64,000 nt of DNA from contig NC_061115.1 of NCBI RefSeq assembly GCF_002878395.1, forward strand, positions 54,741,461 to 54,805,460. Direction: 5' to 3'. Source of the stretch: Capsicum annuum (lineage: Eukaryota > Streptophyta > Magnoliopsida > Solanales > Solanaceae). Under the pieces are notes generated by a model. It saw only the letters and a program-made list of their open reading frames with translations, was not told where the DNA came from and did no database searches. This document shows positions 1 through 11,715 of this stretch, one piece after another (position 1 is the first letter of the stretch; the number at the start of each line of letters is the position of its first letter). Position numbers and translations under genes: made by a program.

Positions 1-501
1 TTTTATGCTTATCCCTAAGTCACTGAGTGTATGGACTTCCTCGTTGTTACCAATTTGAATGGGGAGAATGAACTTCCCAGGGTCCTTAAGCTTTTTGGGC
101 ATCTTTTGAGTCACCATAAAGCTACACTCCTAGGTGAGTGTTACTGTTTCAGCATCCTGCATCTTAACTTTATTAGAAACCACGTCTCTCAAGCACTTAG
201 CATACTTGGGTATTCCCTGCAAAATATCTAAAAAAGGTAAATTAATGTGAAGCTCTCTAAACATGTCAAAAAGCTTCTTGAAGCATCCATCCTCCTTTGC
301 CTTTTTATGCTTCTGTGGGAAAGGTGGTGGTGGGATCTTTTTCACTTCTTCAACAACTTTTTCTTTTGAGTACTCAGACTTTCTCAAATTTTTAGCAACT
401 TGGTCATTTAACTGTTCAGGCACCAAATCAGCATCTACCTCCTTAGTTTTCTTTATAGGTTCTTTATGAAGCTCTTTACCACTCCTCAAAGTGATTGTCA
501 T
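1..501 (-). pseudogene. Athila-type gag-pol linker and start of aspartic protease
   Basis: The minus-strand reading from 501 begins MTITLRSGKEL, has a Pro-rich PPPPFPQ segment, then a conserved block around INLPFLDILQ and PKYAKCLRDV. This is the usual linker between gag and protease in Athila-like elements. After a stop near 130 a second frame continues with a retropepsin-like start, including KDPGKFILP and a DLGIS motif that corresponds to the D-[ST]-G/DLGAS active-site region. The window ends there, so the rest of pol is not visible. The motifs are seen directly; the family assignment is from knowledge. Confidence 0.75.
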
Positions 502-519
502 AACTTTTTTTGGATTTTA

Positions 520-1688
520 GTATCACTTGGCAAACCACCTTGAGGCCTGGTGTTCTGTGCTGGTGCTATCTGACCTACTTGCAACTCCAGGCTCCTTGTA
601 GCTACTTGCTGGCTTTTTATATCTACTGCCAATTATGCTTGAGCCGTTAAAATCTGTTTCATCAACTCTTCCAGATTACTATTTGTGGCCTAAATTTCTT
701 GAGCTTGTGGTTGCTAAAACTACTGTTGTTGGGTGCTCCATTGCTGATTTAGTGGTTGAGTCTGCCACTTAATGTTGTAGGCATTCCCATAGTTAGGCCT
801 CTGAACATTGCATGCAAACATCACAAACTCAGGATTTGTAGCACATATATCTGCAGAGTGACCACTATTTCCACACACTGTACACCAAGTTCTTGTCTGT
901 TGAATTGCATTTACTATGGCTGCAGACGGTGTAGCACCTAATTTTATGTTGTTGAGCTGTGTAGTCAACTAATTTTGTAATGCATCAATCTAGGAAGATA
1001 TTGCGGTAAACTGATCCACCTCCAAAACACCTTCAACCTTTTTAGTAGCACTCCTTGAGTCTGAATTCCACTCTGGATTTCCTTGTGCAATCCGGTTTAA
1101 TAAAGTATACAGCTTATCGTATGTCATTTCCAAAGCTTGACCACGTGCAGCTGAATCTAGGAAAATTTTTGTGTTATGGTCAAGTGCCTCAACAAAAGTA
1201 TGAGCTAATACCTTATTGGACTGTTGATAGTGTGGAAAATTCTATAGAAGAAACTTTTAAGCACTCCGAAGAATGATATAAATTCTTTTTTGGCTTCTGT
1301 TTGAAGCACACAATCTCACTATGAAATCTCTTAGTCTTTCTAGATGGGAAAAATCGGATGAGGAATCTCTAAGCTAAGTCATCCCAGGTAGTGATTAAAT
1401 TTATTAAATCAATATTCAACCACTTCTTCACTTCCCCCAATAGTGAAAAGAGAAATAACAACAACATTACATAGTTAGTTGACATACCCATAGGGATGAA
1501 CATGTCACTAATCTCTAAAAAGTTCCACAGGTGGAATTGTGGACTTTTATGTGAAAGCCCTGTGAACTGTCCACTGCTGATCAGAAGTTGCACCATATTC
1601 TTTTTTAGCTCAAAGTTACCTCCCGTATCCAGTTTTTGAAAGAGGAGGTCAAATTCGTTGAAAGTGGGATTGCTTGTTCTTCAGCCAT
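520..1688 (-). pseudogene. gag: Athila-type gag (capsid and zinc knuckle), degenerate
   Basis: Gag would package element RNA into virus-like particles in the cytoplasm. A plausible start is the ATG at 1688-1686 (MAEEQAIP). Between about 1596 and 1369 the minus strand encodes a capsid core resembling Pfam Retrotrans_gag, with the pattern FLEISDMF, then a hydrophobic FLFSLLGEVKKWLN block, then ITTWDDLA. Between 968 and 720 there is a perfect CX2CX4HX4C zinc knuckle (CTVCGNSGHSADIC), followed by an Asn/Gln-rich tail. The segments lie in different frames and are separated by stops, so no full-length product is possible. The linker and protease start follow downstream at 501-1. Confidence 0.8.
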
Positions 1689-1929
1689 GAGAGCAGGATT
1701 TTTGTGATCTTCTTCTATTTGTAGAATATAGGGGAGAAGGAACTGCTTCTCTCCTTCACTGATGGAAGCGTAGCTCGGGTTCAGGGCTTAGCTCAACTAA
1801 TTTCTTATCCCTTGCCAGCTTACTAGCTTGAAAACCTATTTCCTACATATACAAAATCAAGACCAAGCATAAAGCACCAAAGAAATCTAAAAAGTAAAAA
1901 TAAAATAAAAGTAGTTGCCAAATTACTAG

Positions 1930-1947
1930 TCCCCGGCAACAGCGCCA
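1930..1947 (-). other. Primer binding site (tRNA-Asp type)
   Basis: On the minus strand the sequence TGGCGCTGTTGCCGGGGA lies six bases inside the LTR end. It differs at one position from the TGGCGCCGTTGCCGGGGA primer site that I recall for Athila/Tat elements, which pairs with the 3' end of tRNA-Asp. Confidence 0.85.
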
Positions 1948-1953
1948 AAAACT

Positions 1954-3590
1954 TGTTGCGCCCAAGCACACCGCGCAAGTGTACGTGGACTACCAAGTAA
2001 TATAGTGTACTTAAATAAAGATGAGTATCGATCTCATGGGGACTAGTTCCAACAACTATTCAATTCTAGTTCACTTATTGAGATTAACTTGATGCAAAGT
2101 GTAACCAAAGGAGAGTTTGAAAGTTGTAAACTAAAGTTAAAGTAAACGGTGCATAAAGTAAAGACTTAAGACAAACAATAGAGTAAATCCCAGGGTTAAG
2201 ACACTTAGAACAGTCATACTATGTTATTAAACTTCATTTGTTAGATCACTTATCTTGGTTGTTGATTCGTAGGGTTTATTACATGATCATGGTCTCCCAA
2301 TCTTTAATCGTCTACCTAACTTGGACATTACAACTACATTATTGAGTGGGGATGTAATAATCTAATTAAGTTCTTAAGGCTATCATCCTACTTGTTAGCC
2401 AAGCAAGGTTTCTAGGTATATCCCTGTCCTAGTTGCTAATTCAAACTCCTTATTTCATAAAATAATATGAACCTTACTTTATTAATCCACATGTTCTATC
2501 TTCCTATTCCCCCTCCTGTGATCAAAAGATCAACAACATATGTATTCTAAGGGCCTGCAATCCTTAAAATAGTTAAAAAAAATGATGAACAAATAGACAA
2601 ATATGGTAAACAATCTAAATGAATTTAGTTCATAACGATAGCAAACATGTTTTTGGCTTAACCTCGAAAAGAGGGCGTTTAGCCACTAATCGACATAACT
2701 ATGATCCAAATGCTTGAATACATAATCAAATATATTAAAAAGCTAAAGTAAATAATAATAAACCTAAAAAAATGTGTGTAGCATCCTCCACAAGCTCCCA
2801 AAGACGTCCAAAAGTAGTTTACAATGAGTACAAAGTCCTATTTATAGTCAAAGGCAATTTGGTCGTGTATGGGATTTGGTCCGCGCCGCGATGGTCAGGC
2901 CTACTGTAATTGGTGGAGCACCACATGGCATATCTCATGGACTAAGCTATGTTGGGCATTTCAAATGGCATCAATAGAGCATTGCATTGTGTAGGTTTAC
3001 TGGAATTCTCCTTTGACGTCAACACTAAGTCTTTTGCTTTGTCTTCCATCCCACACTTTTTGATATTGTTTCCCTTTGTGTTCCAGATTGTATTTCCTAC
3101 ATATATCACCATAATAAAATCACCAAGTATCCTACATGATCAAACACCAAATATTAGATCTCAAAACCACACAACATTCTCAACGATGAGCTAAAAACAC
3201 GAGCTAAGATTAGGCTTGCCCACATTAGTCTTTAACTTATGTTTTAACTCTTGGCTTAATACAATTGAAATTTGATCATTATAAAAAACTTGTTCCACAT
3301 ATAATTACACAATAAGTCCATTAGGAACTCATTCCATATAGTAGAATCCATCGAAAACAACTAGAACAACACCTAGCTCAAGCTAGTAAAACTAGTTTTG
3401 TCGTCTAGACTTTAAATGATCCTTTTAAACCCAAACATGTTTTAAAACACCTTTAAACATTCTAATCACATATTTTAACACTTAGATGCTCATTTCTATC
3501 ATCATAAACACATAAAGCACATGATTTATCCTCAAAACAAGGCTAAATAAGCTAAGATAGCAACACTAAAGTGCATAAATACACCCAACA
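1954..3590 (-). repeat. Athila-type LTR (5' LTR of the minus-strand element)
   Basis: The segment is bounded by TGTTG and CAACA, giving the expected TG..CA ends as a short inverted repeat, and the primer site follows six bases further in. Its length of 1,637 bp fits an Athila LTR. It is AT-rich and has no credible reading frame. The outer boundary at 3590 is inferred from the terminal match, because the second LTR is outside the window. Confidence 0.75.
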
Positions 3591-3718
3591 TCACTCATTC
3601 TTTGGATGAGTGGCACAATATCTCATTTCCAAGAAGAAAGAAGTGGGCGACTGCAGGTAGAACAAATGCTGAAAAGGTACTTTAGCTATCCCCCTCACTT
3701 ACCCTAAAAGATAATGCC

Positions 3719-4930
3719 TTGAAATCTGTTAATGGCACTAATACTAGTAAATATACTCATTCGAATCCTCGTATTACAAGTGGGCTTAATAGCCATATTA
3801 TTAAAAACTCAGTAAAAAAATCCCATGGTCAGCTCCTATGTTTATCTAATCAATTTATTTCTCTAATGAATAATAAACCTTCTTCTTCCTTATCTAAGCC
3901 CAACGCAATCCACGGTACTAAAATTGTAAAGAAAACCCTAATTGATAATACTAATAAAATAAAGCCCTCCTCAAAAAATATGAAAATCCCCCAAACAAAT
4001 TCCTTATTACAAAATAACTCCTCCTCTAATATTTTCTATGAAATTTACGAATGATATCTCACCTCCTCACGACTGCATACATATATATTTGGCATAAGAA
4101 AAAAGCCAAGTGCCCTGCACTACTTGCAACAAAATTAACCTAGTCAATATTTTCCCTTCTTATACTACTACTTGCAACAAAATTAACCTAGTCAATATTT
4201 TCCCTTCTTATACTACTACTCTATCATCCAATAACATTCCTATAAAATCCTCTACTACAGATTTGCAATCATCATCTACTGCCTCACTCTTATATAGTCC
4301 TAACCTTTTTTCTTTGTCTATTTCATCCCACTCAAATGTTTGGAGCCCCCTACCCCCACACCAACCCATCAACCTTGCTCTTCTCATCCCTCCTCCTATG
4401 TTAAGGGAAACCATGAACAAACTCAATACTCCCACAGTATTTTCCACTCTTTTTATCCCTCTACCCATTCAACCCTATTCATAGATAGAAATGGGTCGGA
4501 GGGTACATGCAACAACCTTTTCACTGGATGTAAATGGAACTCAATCCCTGATAGTTCTTCATAACAAGAGACAATTAGCCCAACTATTCTTAGAAGGGAT
4601 ACCCATTGCCTTGGAGAACTTCGTGAATCAAATATGGACCACAAACAACCTAAATTCAGCCTTGACAAGCATAATGTTGGGCTTTCTCCAGATCATGCAA
4701 GGTCCTTGAAACCTCACTCTCTTTCTATGCCCTTTTACCAATATGAACAACATAGCTCATACTCTATTCTTCACTCCCCACGAGTTGGCGCCTCCACATC
4801 CGATTTTCTTTCCCTGGTAACTAGTTTCAATCAAGCCAGATCCACCATTATTCATGTCAACTACCATTTTCTCTCACATGTAATTCCTCCACTGCCACTC
4901 TTTTCTCCAATCTCCAAGTCAATGAACTAG
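3719..4930 (+). pseudogene. ORF1-like Ser/Thr/Asn-rich region of the L1 LINE
   Basis: Short open stretches at 3719-4054, 4110-4484 and 4634-4930 encode Ser-, Thr-, Asn- and Pro-rich peptides without a domain I can name. Their position just ahead of the endonuclease suggests the poorly conserved C-terminal part of L1 ORF1, or the inter-ORF region. I see no CCHC zinc knuckle or DUF4283-like RNA-binding domain. A 48-bp in-frame tandem duplication lies inside. Assignment is by position only. Confidence 0.35.
4121..4216 (+). repeat. 48-bp tandem duplication, two copies
   Basis: Two adjacent, apparently identical 48-bp units start at 4121 and 4169. Because 48 is a multiple of three, the duplication stays in frame and encodes CNKINLVNIFPSYTTT twice. 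Confidence 0.9.
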
Positions 4931-5244
4931 ACCCTAGCCATGGATTTAGAAAAACTATAAATGAAACCATACAAAACCGCATTTATAGAAATCTCAAACC
5001 TAAAGTTTGAAACCCTTATGGTTTTTTCAAATAAAAAGAACAGAAAAAATACATTATCAATTGTCCCTTGAATCTACAAAAATGTTGCTTTATGCTTTAC
5101 CCAGTGGTAAACCAAGACTTGGCAAAAAATGCAGTGATTATGGCTCCCACCATGAGGATAAGTGCGAAGAATAGTGAAAGCAGTGTTGATCCCTTTCCAA
5201 ATACCTTTTTTAATCCTATGGACTGAGAAACTAGCTTTGTTATT

Positions 5245-8200
5245 ATGAGGACTAGAGGTGTAAATAATGAAGCTTTTAAAGTGAATCTTAAGGAAATTAT
5301 TAGGAACCATAACCCTTGTCTAGTAGCTTTACTTGAAACAAAGATGACTAATCATGCTTGCCTAAAAAATGAGTTTTCTTTCGAAGAAATGTTCGAGGTC
5401 CCAGCTTTAGGTCACTCTTGTGGTCTTGTTTTGATATTGTACTCCCATTTTGTGCATGTTACTCGTAAACAATGCACTGATCAAGAAGTGCATTCTATGA
5501 TCCAGGTACTACCAAACTCTCAACCTTGGTTTTTCCAGCTATTTATGCTAGTATTGTTTCTTCTAAGTGCTTAACCCATTGGTATAATCTTATTAATTAT
5601 GCCTCTTCTATAAATGGTCCTTGGCTTGTGGTGGGAGATTTTAATGAAGTCCTCAACCAACAAGATAAATGGCATGGGAGAGGTATAAAAAATAGTCGAT
5701 GCTCTTACCTTTGGAACCATATAAATACCTATAATCTTAAAGATTTAGGATCTAATGGGATTCGCCACTGGTCAAATTGCAGATGGAAACATAAGGGTAT
5801 CGGCCTAATCATAGAGAAATTGGATCATTTTTTTGCCACTACATCTTGGCTTAATCTTTTCCTAAATGCTAAAGTGATTCATTTACCAAAATTAATACTC
5901 ATTCGGATCACACCCTGATTTTAATAAATATTACTTCTCCTAATCGTTCTCAATCCAATAGACCCTTTAGGCTAGAGAAGTTTTGGATAAATAACCCTAG
6001 TTTTAATTATATTGTTAATCAGTGTTGGGCTAAAAATAATAATAATCTGCTCTCAGCCACTAATGCTTTTGCTTCGGATGCTCTTACTTGGAGTAATGCA
6101 ACCTTTGGAGATATTTTCAAAAAGAAAAAAATTGCTAGCCTGTTTAAATGGTATTCAAAAATCTATCTCCTACCCTACTAGTACGTATCTGCAAGAACTA
6201 GTACAGTCCCTTGCTAGGGATTATAATGATATTCTTAGGATTGAGGATGATTACTGGAGAATGCGCTCTAAAATCAACAGGTTAAACCAAGGTGATACAA
6301 ATACTAGTTTTTTCCAACTGTCTATTATCAATCGTAGACGGACTAATAAAATTTCTTATTTTAAGGATACAATTGATCAGTGGGTTACTAATCATGACCG
6401 TATTGCTAAACATGTGTTAAATTATTATAATGATTGTTTCACTACTTCTCATAACCTAACTGCTCTAAAGGATTTTAGTGATTCCTGCCACAACATGCAT
6501 AATATTGATATGTCCACCCTTGATAGACCTTGGACTGATTTTGAGATTAAAAATGCCCTTTTCTCTTTCAAGCCTTTTAAAGCTCCGGGCTCGGATGGTT
6601 TCCACCATGCTTCTACCAACATTTTTGGGAAACAGTAGGCACTAGTGTAATGGACCTTTGCCATTATATGTTCTCTACTCAAACCATTCTGGAGACTTTA
6701 AATAGGACCTATCTTTGTCTTATTCTAAAGTTTAAAAATGAAAACCAACTTAAAAAATTTTGGTCCAATGGTTTATGTAACACCATTTATAAAGTTGTTA
6801 CTAAAGTAATTGCTAATAGAATAAATCCTTTGCTCCCAAACCTCATAGTCCCTTACCAAACCATTTTTAAATGTTCGTAGGGCTTGTGATAATGCTATCC
6901 CCATTCAATAACTTTTCAACCACACTAAAAAGGGTGTCTTATTCTCAAATTGGATTAAGAAAAAGCTTTTGACCATGTAGAGTGGTCTTTTGTCTATCGT
7001 ACTCTTATTTTCTTTAAATTTCCCAAAAAGATGATTACTCTCATCATGAATTATATTACCACAGTACTATCTCTGTGCTAGTAAATAGTTCTCCTACAAT
7101 CTTTTTTTGCCCTCTAGAGGGATTCGACAAGGAGATCCTATGTCTCCGTATGTTTTTATTCTTTGTGTGGAGCTTTTAGCTACTTTACACCCATCATCAG
7201 GTTGATACCCTCCAAGGGTTGGCCATCTCCTTACCTAGAAATGGTCCACTTTTTCACATATATTTTTATCTGATGACGTAATGTTTATCTCCAAAGCTAC
7301 TCTCTCGTCTATCCAAAACATGACAAACTGTATGAATTACTTTTGCCATCTCTCAGGCCAAAAAATAAATAGTTCTAAATCTAAGGATTTTTTCTCCAAA
7401 AACTGCCCTACTGCCTCCAAAACCCTTACACTTCAGTGTTTCAATATTCATGAATCCAAACACTTCGGCAAATATTTGGGTATTCCCGTATTAACAAATA
7501 AACCTGGGCCAAAAGACTTTCAATATATTATTGACATTTTAAGGAAAAACTAACTAGCTAAAACGCAAGTTTTTAACCCCCACAGGTAGACTTGTCCAAG
7601 CAAAATCTTCCCTAAATGCTATCCCTGCATATACGATGCAATATTTTTAGCTCCCTAAAGGAATTTGTAATTCTATTGATAAAATTCAGGAAGATTTCCA
7701 TTGGGGTTTGACCAAGGAAAAGAGAAAACTTCATCTTGTATGCTGGGATGAAATCTCTTCACCTACAGGGATGGGTGGCCTGGGCTCATAGATGCTCACA
7801 CCAAAAACATTAATCTTCTCACAAGCCTGGCTTGGAGGATTTTCTCTAATCCACTCTCTCTTTGGGCTACTACTTTATTTTAAAAATATAATAACTCTAA
7901 ACTTCATCCAAATCACTCTTTTATTTGGAAAAATATTATCTTGGGAGTTAAATATTTCTCCCAAAACATTGCTTGGAAGCCTAGCTCGGGGAAGGCCATC
8001 AATCTATGGTATGATAGATGGATCCTGAAATTCCTTCCCCTTCGTAACCTCATACAAGGACCCATCATAAAGGAGGAAGGTCACCTCAAACTTAGATACC
8101 TATGGGAAAATAACACCTGGCACTGGAAAAAACTTTCCTTTAATATTCTGGCCATTTTTCTTTCCAACACTGCCGCCATTCAACTAAACTCCCCCATCAA

Positions 8201-9409
8201 TACCAAGGATATTCCCTACTGGGCAACCACCTCAAATGGGTTTTTTAGTATGAAATTTGTTCTTCTTTATCTCAAAACTTACCTTCCCAACATTTATAAC
8301 TTCACTTGGATCTGGCGCCTTCAGACTGTATTAAATATAAATTCTTGCTTTGGCTTTGCTTCCATAATAGGCTCCCTACCATGTAATACCTTTTCTGTCT
8401 AAATATTACCGACAACCCTCTATGCCTAATTTACAAGTTGGAAGAAGAATCCATCCCCATATCATCTTTCTGTGCTTTATTGCTACAAAAAATTGGCTTG
8501 ACATTGGGTTAAACATTAACCAACTGAACTATTTAAATAATCATTGGTTGATTGAGTTCAAAAACCAAAATTTCCTTTCTAATTTGGCCTCTCCCTCTCA
8601 CTATAACTGGTTTGACTTTCTTCTGTTTTCTCTTTGGCATCTTTGGATTAATTGAAACAATAATGTCTATAAATCTACTTTTACTTTTGGAATGAAAATT
8701 CACTACGACACGGGAACCTATCTCTGATACTCCAATCTCTATTAATATCAAATAGACCCCTCCCTCTGCGGGACATTATAAACTTAATATAGATGGTGCC
8801 TATGATAAACAGAATACTAAGGATAGTATTGGTGGGGTATCGTGCGACTCATAGGGTAACTGGCTTCTTGGTTACTCCGATTGATGTGAATCTCAGAATG
8901 CTCTATATTCTGAAATCCAAGCCCTAGAAAAAAGTCTTAAACTAGCTCTTACCTATAAGTATTTACCCTTAACAGTTGAGGTTGATTCCACGGATATATT
9001 TTGCATACTTGACACTTCCCCACCTTTGTTTAACACTATTGTTTAGTCTTTCAGGTTGCTTTCAAAGAAGCTGGGGGATCCAGCACTGAACCACAACATT
9101 CGTCAAGCAAATAGTGTGGCTGATTCTCTATGTAAAATGGGTGTTAATCTACCAATTAACCAAGTGCAGCTTTTGTTAACTCCACCAAGCAGAACCTTGT
9201 CCTTCCTAGCAGCAAATTTACTACATGTTCCTCTCAATAGACTTGTCTCTAGATCATCTTGTAATTATTTTGCTAGTCTAGGAAACCCTTCTATTTTATC
9301 TAGTTTTCAGCATCTTGGCACTCAGATGCCTTCTGTTTTATATAGTTTTCAGCATCTTGGCACTCAGATGCCAATGAACTTTGTTATGTTCTCTTTTGCT
9401 ACTACTTAA
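5245..9409 (+). pseudogene. L1 ORF2: endonuclease, reverse transcriptase, RNase H
   Basis: ORF2 would nick target DNA and prime reverse transcription there. The endonuclease covers about 5245-5935, with LLETKM, a GPWLVVGDFNEVLNQQDKW block and the KLDHFF region. The RT starts near 6570 with FKAPGSDGF, continues through LCNTIYKVVTKVIANRI, has [11 protein letters not shown] near 7118-7150, and an LSDD active site near 7262-7276 in place of the usual FADD. A YLGIP motif follows at 7475. The RNase H region at about 8780-9200 keeps the Asp in NIDGA, a Glu in SEIQALEKSL and the Asp in VEVDSTDIF. Stops and frame changes separate these blocks, so no functional protein is encoded. Domain identity is very secure. 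Confidence 0.9.
9301..9372 (+). repeat. 42-bp tandem duplication near the L1 3' end
   Basis: A 30-base block beginning tagttttcagcatcttgg starts at 9301 and again at 9343, a period of 42 bp. It keeps the reading frame and gives SFQHLGTQMP twice. It probably arose by replication slippage. Confidence 0.85.
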
Positions 9410-9440
9410 TATAATATATATCTATCTGTTTATCCCTCCA

Positions 9441-9703
9441 AAAAAACAAGAATGTATATTGGCCAAGTGGACAACTCGAAAAATTTTGAAAACTTGAGCC
9501 CTTGAATTTCTTTACCTTCTCCAGCCGTCACATCCCTCGCCCCCTTCTAACATTGCTTTGTTTAAATTTGTTATGACTAGTTTTAATTTTCTATTACTTA
9601 AATTTTAATTTTCTTTCCCCTCTATTGTTATTAAGGAATATTTTATCTTCTTCTTTAAGTAGTTATAATTGTAGATTTAAAGAATTTTCATGTTTATTTA
9701 TGT
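9441..9703 (+). other. AT-rich spacer between two LINEs
   Basis: No coding similarity, tandem repeat or RNA gene was recognised between the L1 tail and the start of the RTE LINE. It may be older host DNA at the insertion site. Confidence 0.4.
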
Positions 9704-9707
9704 AGAT

Positions 9708-11263
9708 TTCATAGACTTTTGAACAATGAGGGGGACAGAGACATTGTGTTAGGGGAGCTGGAGCACTCAAGGGGTGTCGAGATTTCAGCTATTATAAGCA
9801 TTTTAAGGTGGAGGAGGTTAGCGAGGCTATTCGCAAGATTCGAAGGGGTAGGGCGACGTGTCCAGACGAGATCCCTATGGACTTTTGGAAGTTTGCTGGC
9901 ACGGATGGTTTAAGGTGATTGACCAAATTGTTTAATGGAATTTTAAAGACTGCAAAAATACCTGAGTCTTGGAGGTGGAGCACCATGATTTCTTTATATA
10001 AGAACAAGGGTGACATCCAGAGTTGCAACAACTACAGAGGTATTAAGTTGTTGAGTCATACTATGAAGATTTGGGAGAGAGCGATCGAGCGGAGGTTAAG
10101 GAGGATAGTGTCTATTTCGTAGAACCAGTTTGGTTTTATGCCCGATCGCTCGACAACAGAGGCAATTCACCTGGTGCGGAGATTGGTGGAGCAGTATAGG
10201 TAAAGGAACAAGGATCTTCATATGGTATTTATTGACTTGGAGAAGGCCTACGACAAAGTCCCTAGAGAGGTTCTTTGGAGATGCTTGGAGGTGAGTGGGG
10301 TCCCGGTGGCGTACATCAGATCGATTCAGGACATGTATGAAGGAGATAAGACTCAGGTGAGGATGACGGAAGGAGATTCATAGCATTTCCCTGTCTTGAC
10401 AGGGTTGGATCAGGGATTGACTCTTAGCCCTTTGTTGTTTGCTTTGGTGATGGATGTATTGACGCGGCGTATATAAGGAGAGATGCCTTGGTGCATACTT
10501 TTTGCGAATAATGTAGTATTGATCGATGATACGTGAGGAGGTATGAAAGATAAATTAGAGGTTTGGAGAAGAACCCTTGTGGCCAAAGGGTTCAGGTTGA
10601 GTAGGAGCAAGACAGAGTACATGGAATGCAAGTTTAATGACTTAAGCCAGAAGAACAAGGTGGTAGTTAGGTTGGATTCCTAGGTTGTGTGCAGGAGGGA
10701 TAATTTTAAGTATCTCGGGTCCATGATTTAGGAAAATAGTGATATGGATGAGGATATCTCCCACTGGATTGGGGCAGCTTGGATGAAGTGGAGGCTCGCC
10801 TTGGGAGTGTTGTGTGATAAGAGGATTCCGCTCAAACTTAAAGGAAAATTTTACAGAGTGGAAGTCCGTCCGGCCATGCTGTATGGATCGGACTATTGGC
10901 CAGTTAAGAATGCTATATCCAAGAATTGAAGGTGGAAAAAATACAGATACTATGTTAGATATATGGGCTTACTAGGAGTGATAGGGTTAGGAATAAGATT
11001 ATCTGGGAGAAGGTTAGAGTGGCTTTGGTGAAAGATAAGATGCGGGAAGTTCGGTTGAGATGGTTCGGGCATGTGAGGAGGAGGGGGACGATACCCCAGT
11101 TCGTAGGTGTGAGAGACTGGCTTTGGATGAGTTTAGGCGGGGTAGGGTTAGGCCGAAGAAATATTGGAGGGAGGTGATTATACGTGACATGGAGCAGTTA
11201 CAGCTTACTGAGGCCATGAACCTAGATAGGAAGGTTTGGAGGACGCGGATTAGGGTAGAAGGT
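9708..11263 (+). pseudogene. RTE LINE reverse transcriptase, degenerate
   Basis: The reading contains AIRKIRRGRATCPDEIP, SWRWSTMISLYKNKGD, CNNYRGIKLLSHTMK, NQFGFMPDRSTTEAI and [17 protein letters not shown], which are RT fingers and palm motifs of plant RTE elements. The catalytic FADD box near 10498-10510 reads FANN, so both aspartates are replaced by asparagine. Downstream are [16 protein letters not shown], a YLGSMI motif, the KLKGKFYRV block and a C-terminal RWFGHV region. In-frame stops (for example near 9913, 10120 and 10200) and a frame change near 11060 inactivate it. The endonuclease half is missing. Confidence 0.9.
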
Positions 11264-11439
11264 TAGTGCTTGTGGGTGGGTCACAGTCAGTAGTTAGGAG
11301 AGCTTTGGGGTGGGGGTAAGTAGGTGGGGGTGCCTTTGGTTTGTTAGTATAGGGTATTACTGTGTGGGTGTTTCATTTCAATTGTGCCATCTTATTTCAT
11401 GCTTTATTATGAATTTGCTTATTATTCTTTGTCCTGAGT

Positions 11440-11565
11440 CGGGGGTCTATCGGAAACAACCTTGCTACCTCTCCGGAGGTAGTGGTATGGACTGTGTATA
11501 TTTTACCCTCCCCAGGCCCCACTTTGTGGGAATACACTTGGTTTGTTTTTGTTGTTGTTGTTGTT
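11440..11565 (+). other. RTE LINE 3' tail with (TTG)n
   Basis: The conserved block CTCCGGAGGTAGTGGTATGG, a TTTTACCCTCCCCAGGCCCC block and TGTGGGAATACACTTGG are followed by a run of about five TTG triplets at 11550-11563. This is the end recognised by the LINE machinery, and related SINEs carry the same tail. Here it is continuous with RTE coding upstream, so it is the LINE end and not a separate SINE. Confidence 0.8.
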
Positions 11566-11715
11566 TATATATGTGGATTGGTTCTCATCGATCTAAGGTG
11601 AACAATGGTGATTCCATTTTTTATTGGGAGTGAAATTAACGATAAAGTAAGTTGAACTTTCGCTTTACAAATATTTTTTTTTGAGTGAAGTTGATGTGTT
11701 TTTTACTGTAGACAC

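Larger units (their letters stand above)
1..3590 (-). mobile_element. Athila-type Ty3/gypsy LTR retrotransposon, 5' portion
   Basis: Read on the minus strand, the order is LTR, primer binding site, gag, gag-pol linker and start of protease, so this is the 5' third of an element that continues beyond base 1. The tRNA-Asp-type primer site and the style of gag are typical of the Athila/Tat branch of plant Ty3/gypsy elements; that assignment is from family knowledge. Coding is broken by several stops and frame changes, so the copy is dead. Only one LTR is inside the window, so target-site duplication and LTR divergence cannot be assessed. Confidence 0.85.
3600..9440 (+). mobile_element. L1-type LINE, near full length but degenerate
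   Basis: This plus-strand non-LTR retrotransposon has a low-complexity ORF1-like region, then apurinic endonuclease, reverse transcriptase and a C-terminal RNase H, the usual order in plant L1 elements. It ends in an AT-rich tail with a short A run (aaaaaaac near 9440). The 5' limit is uncertain: no ORF1 RNA-binding domain was recognised, so the 5' end may be truncated against the Athila LTR. Many stops and frameshifts show it is inactive. Confidence 0.85.
9704..11565 (+). mobile_element. RTE-type LINE, 5' truncated
   Basis: The segment begins abruptly in the middle of a LINE polyprotein (about HRLLNNEGDRDIVLGE), so the endonuclease is missing, as expected from 5' truncation during target-primed reverse transcription. 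It runs through the RT, thumb and C-terminal region to a 3' end of the type shared by Solanaceae RTE LINEs and some SINEs: a CCGGAGGTAGTGGTATGGAC block, a TGTGGGAATACACT block and a (TTG)n tail. Family recognition is from knowledge; the tail is seen directly. Confidence 0.9.

Noticed and set aside
11440..11565. Separate SINE with (TTG)n tail
   Set aside because: RTE coding runs directly into this tail, and no tRNA-like pol III promoter (A and B box) was seen at its start.
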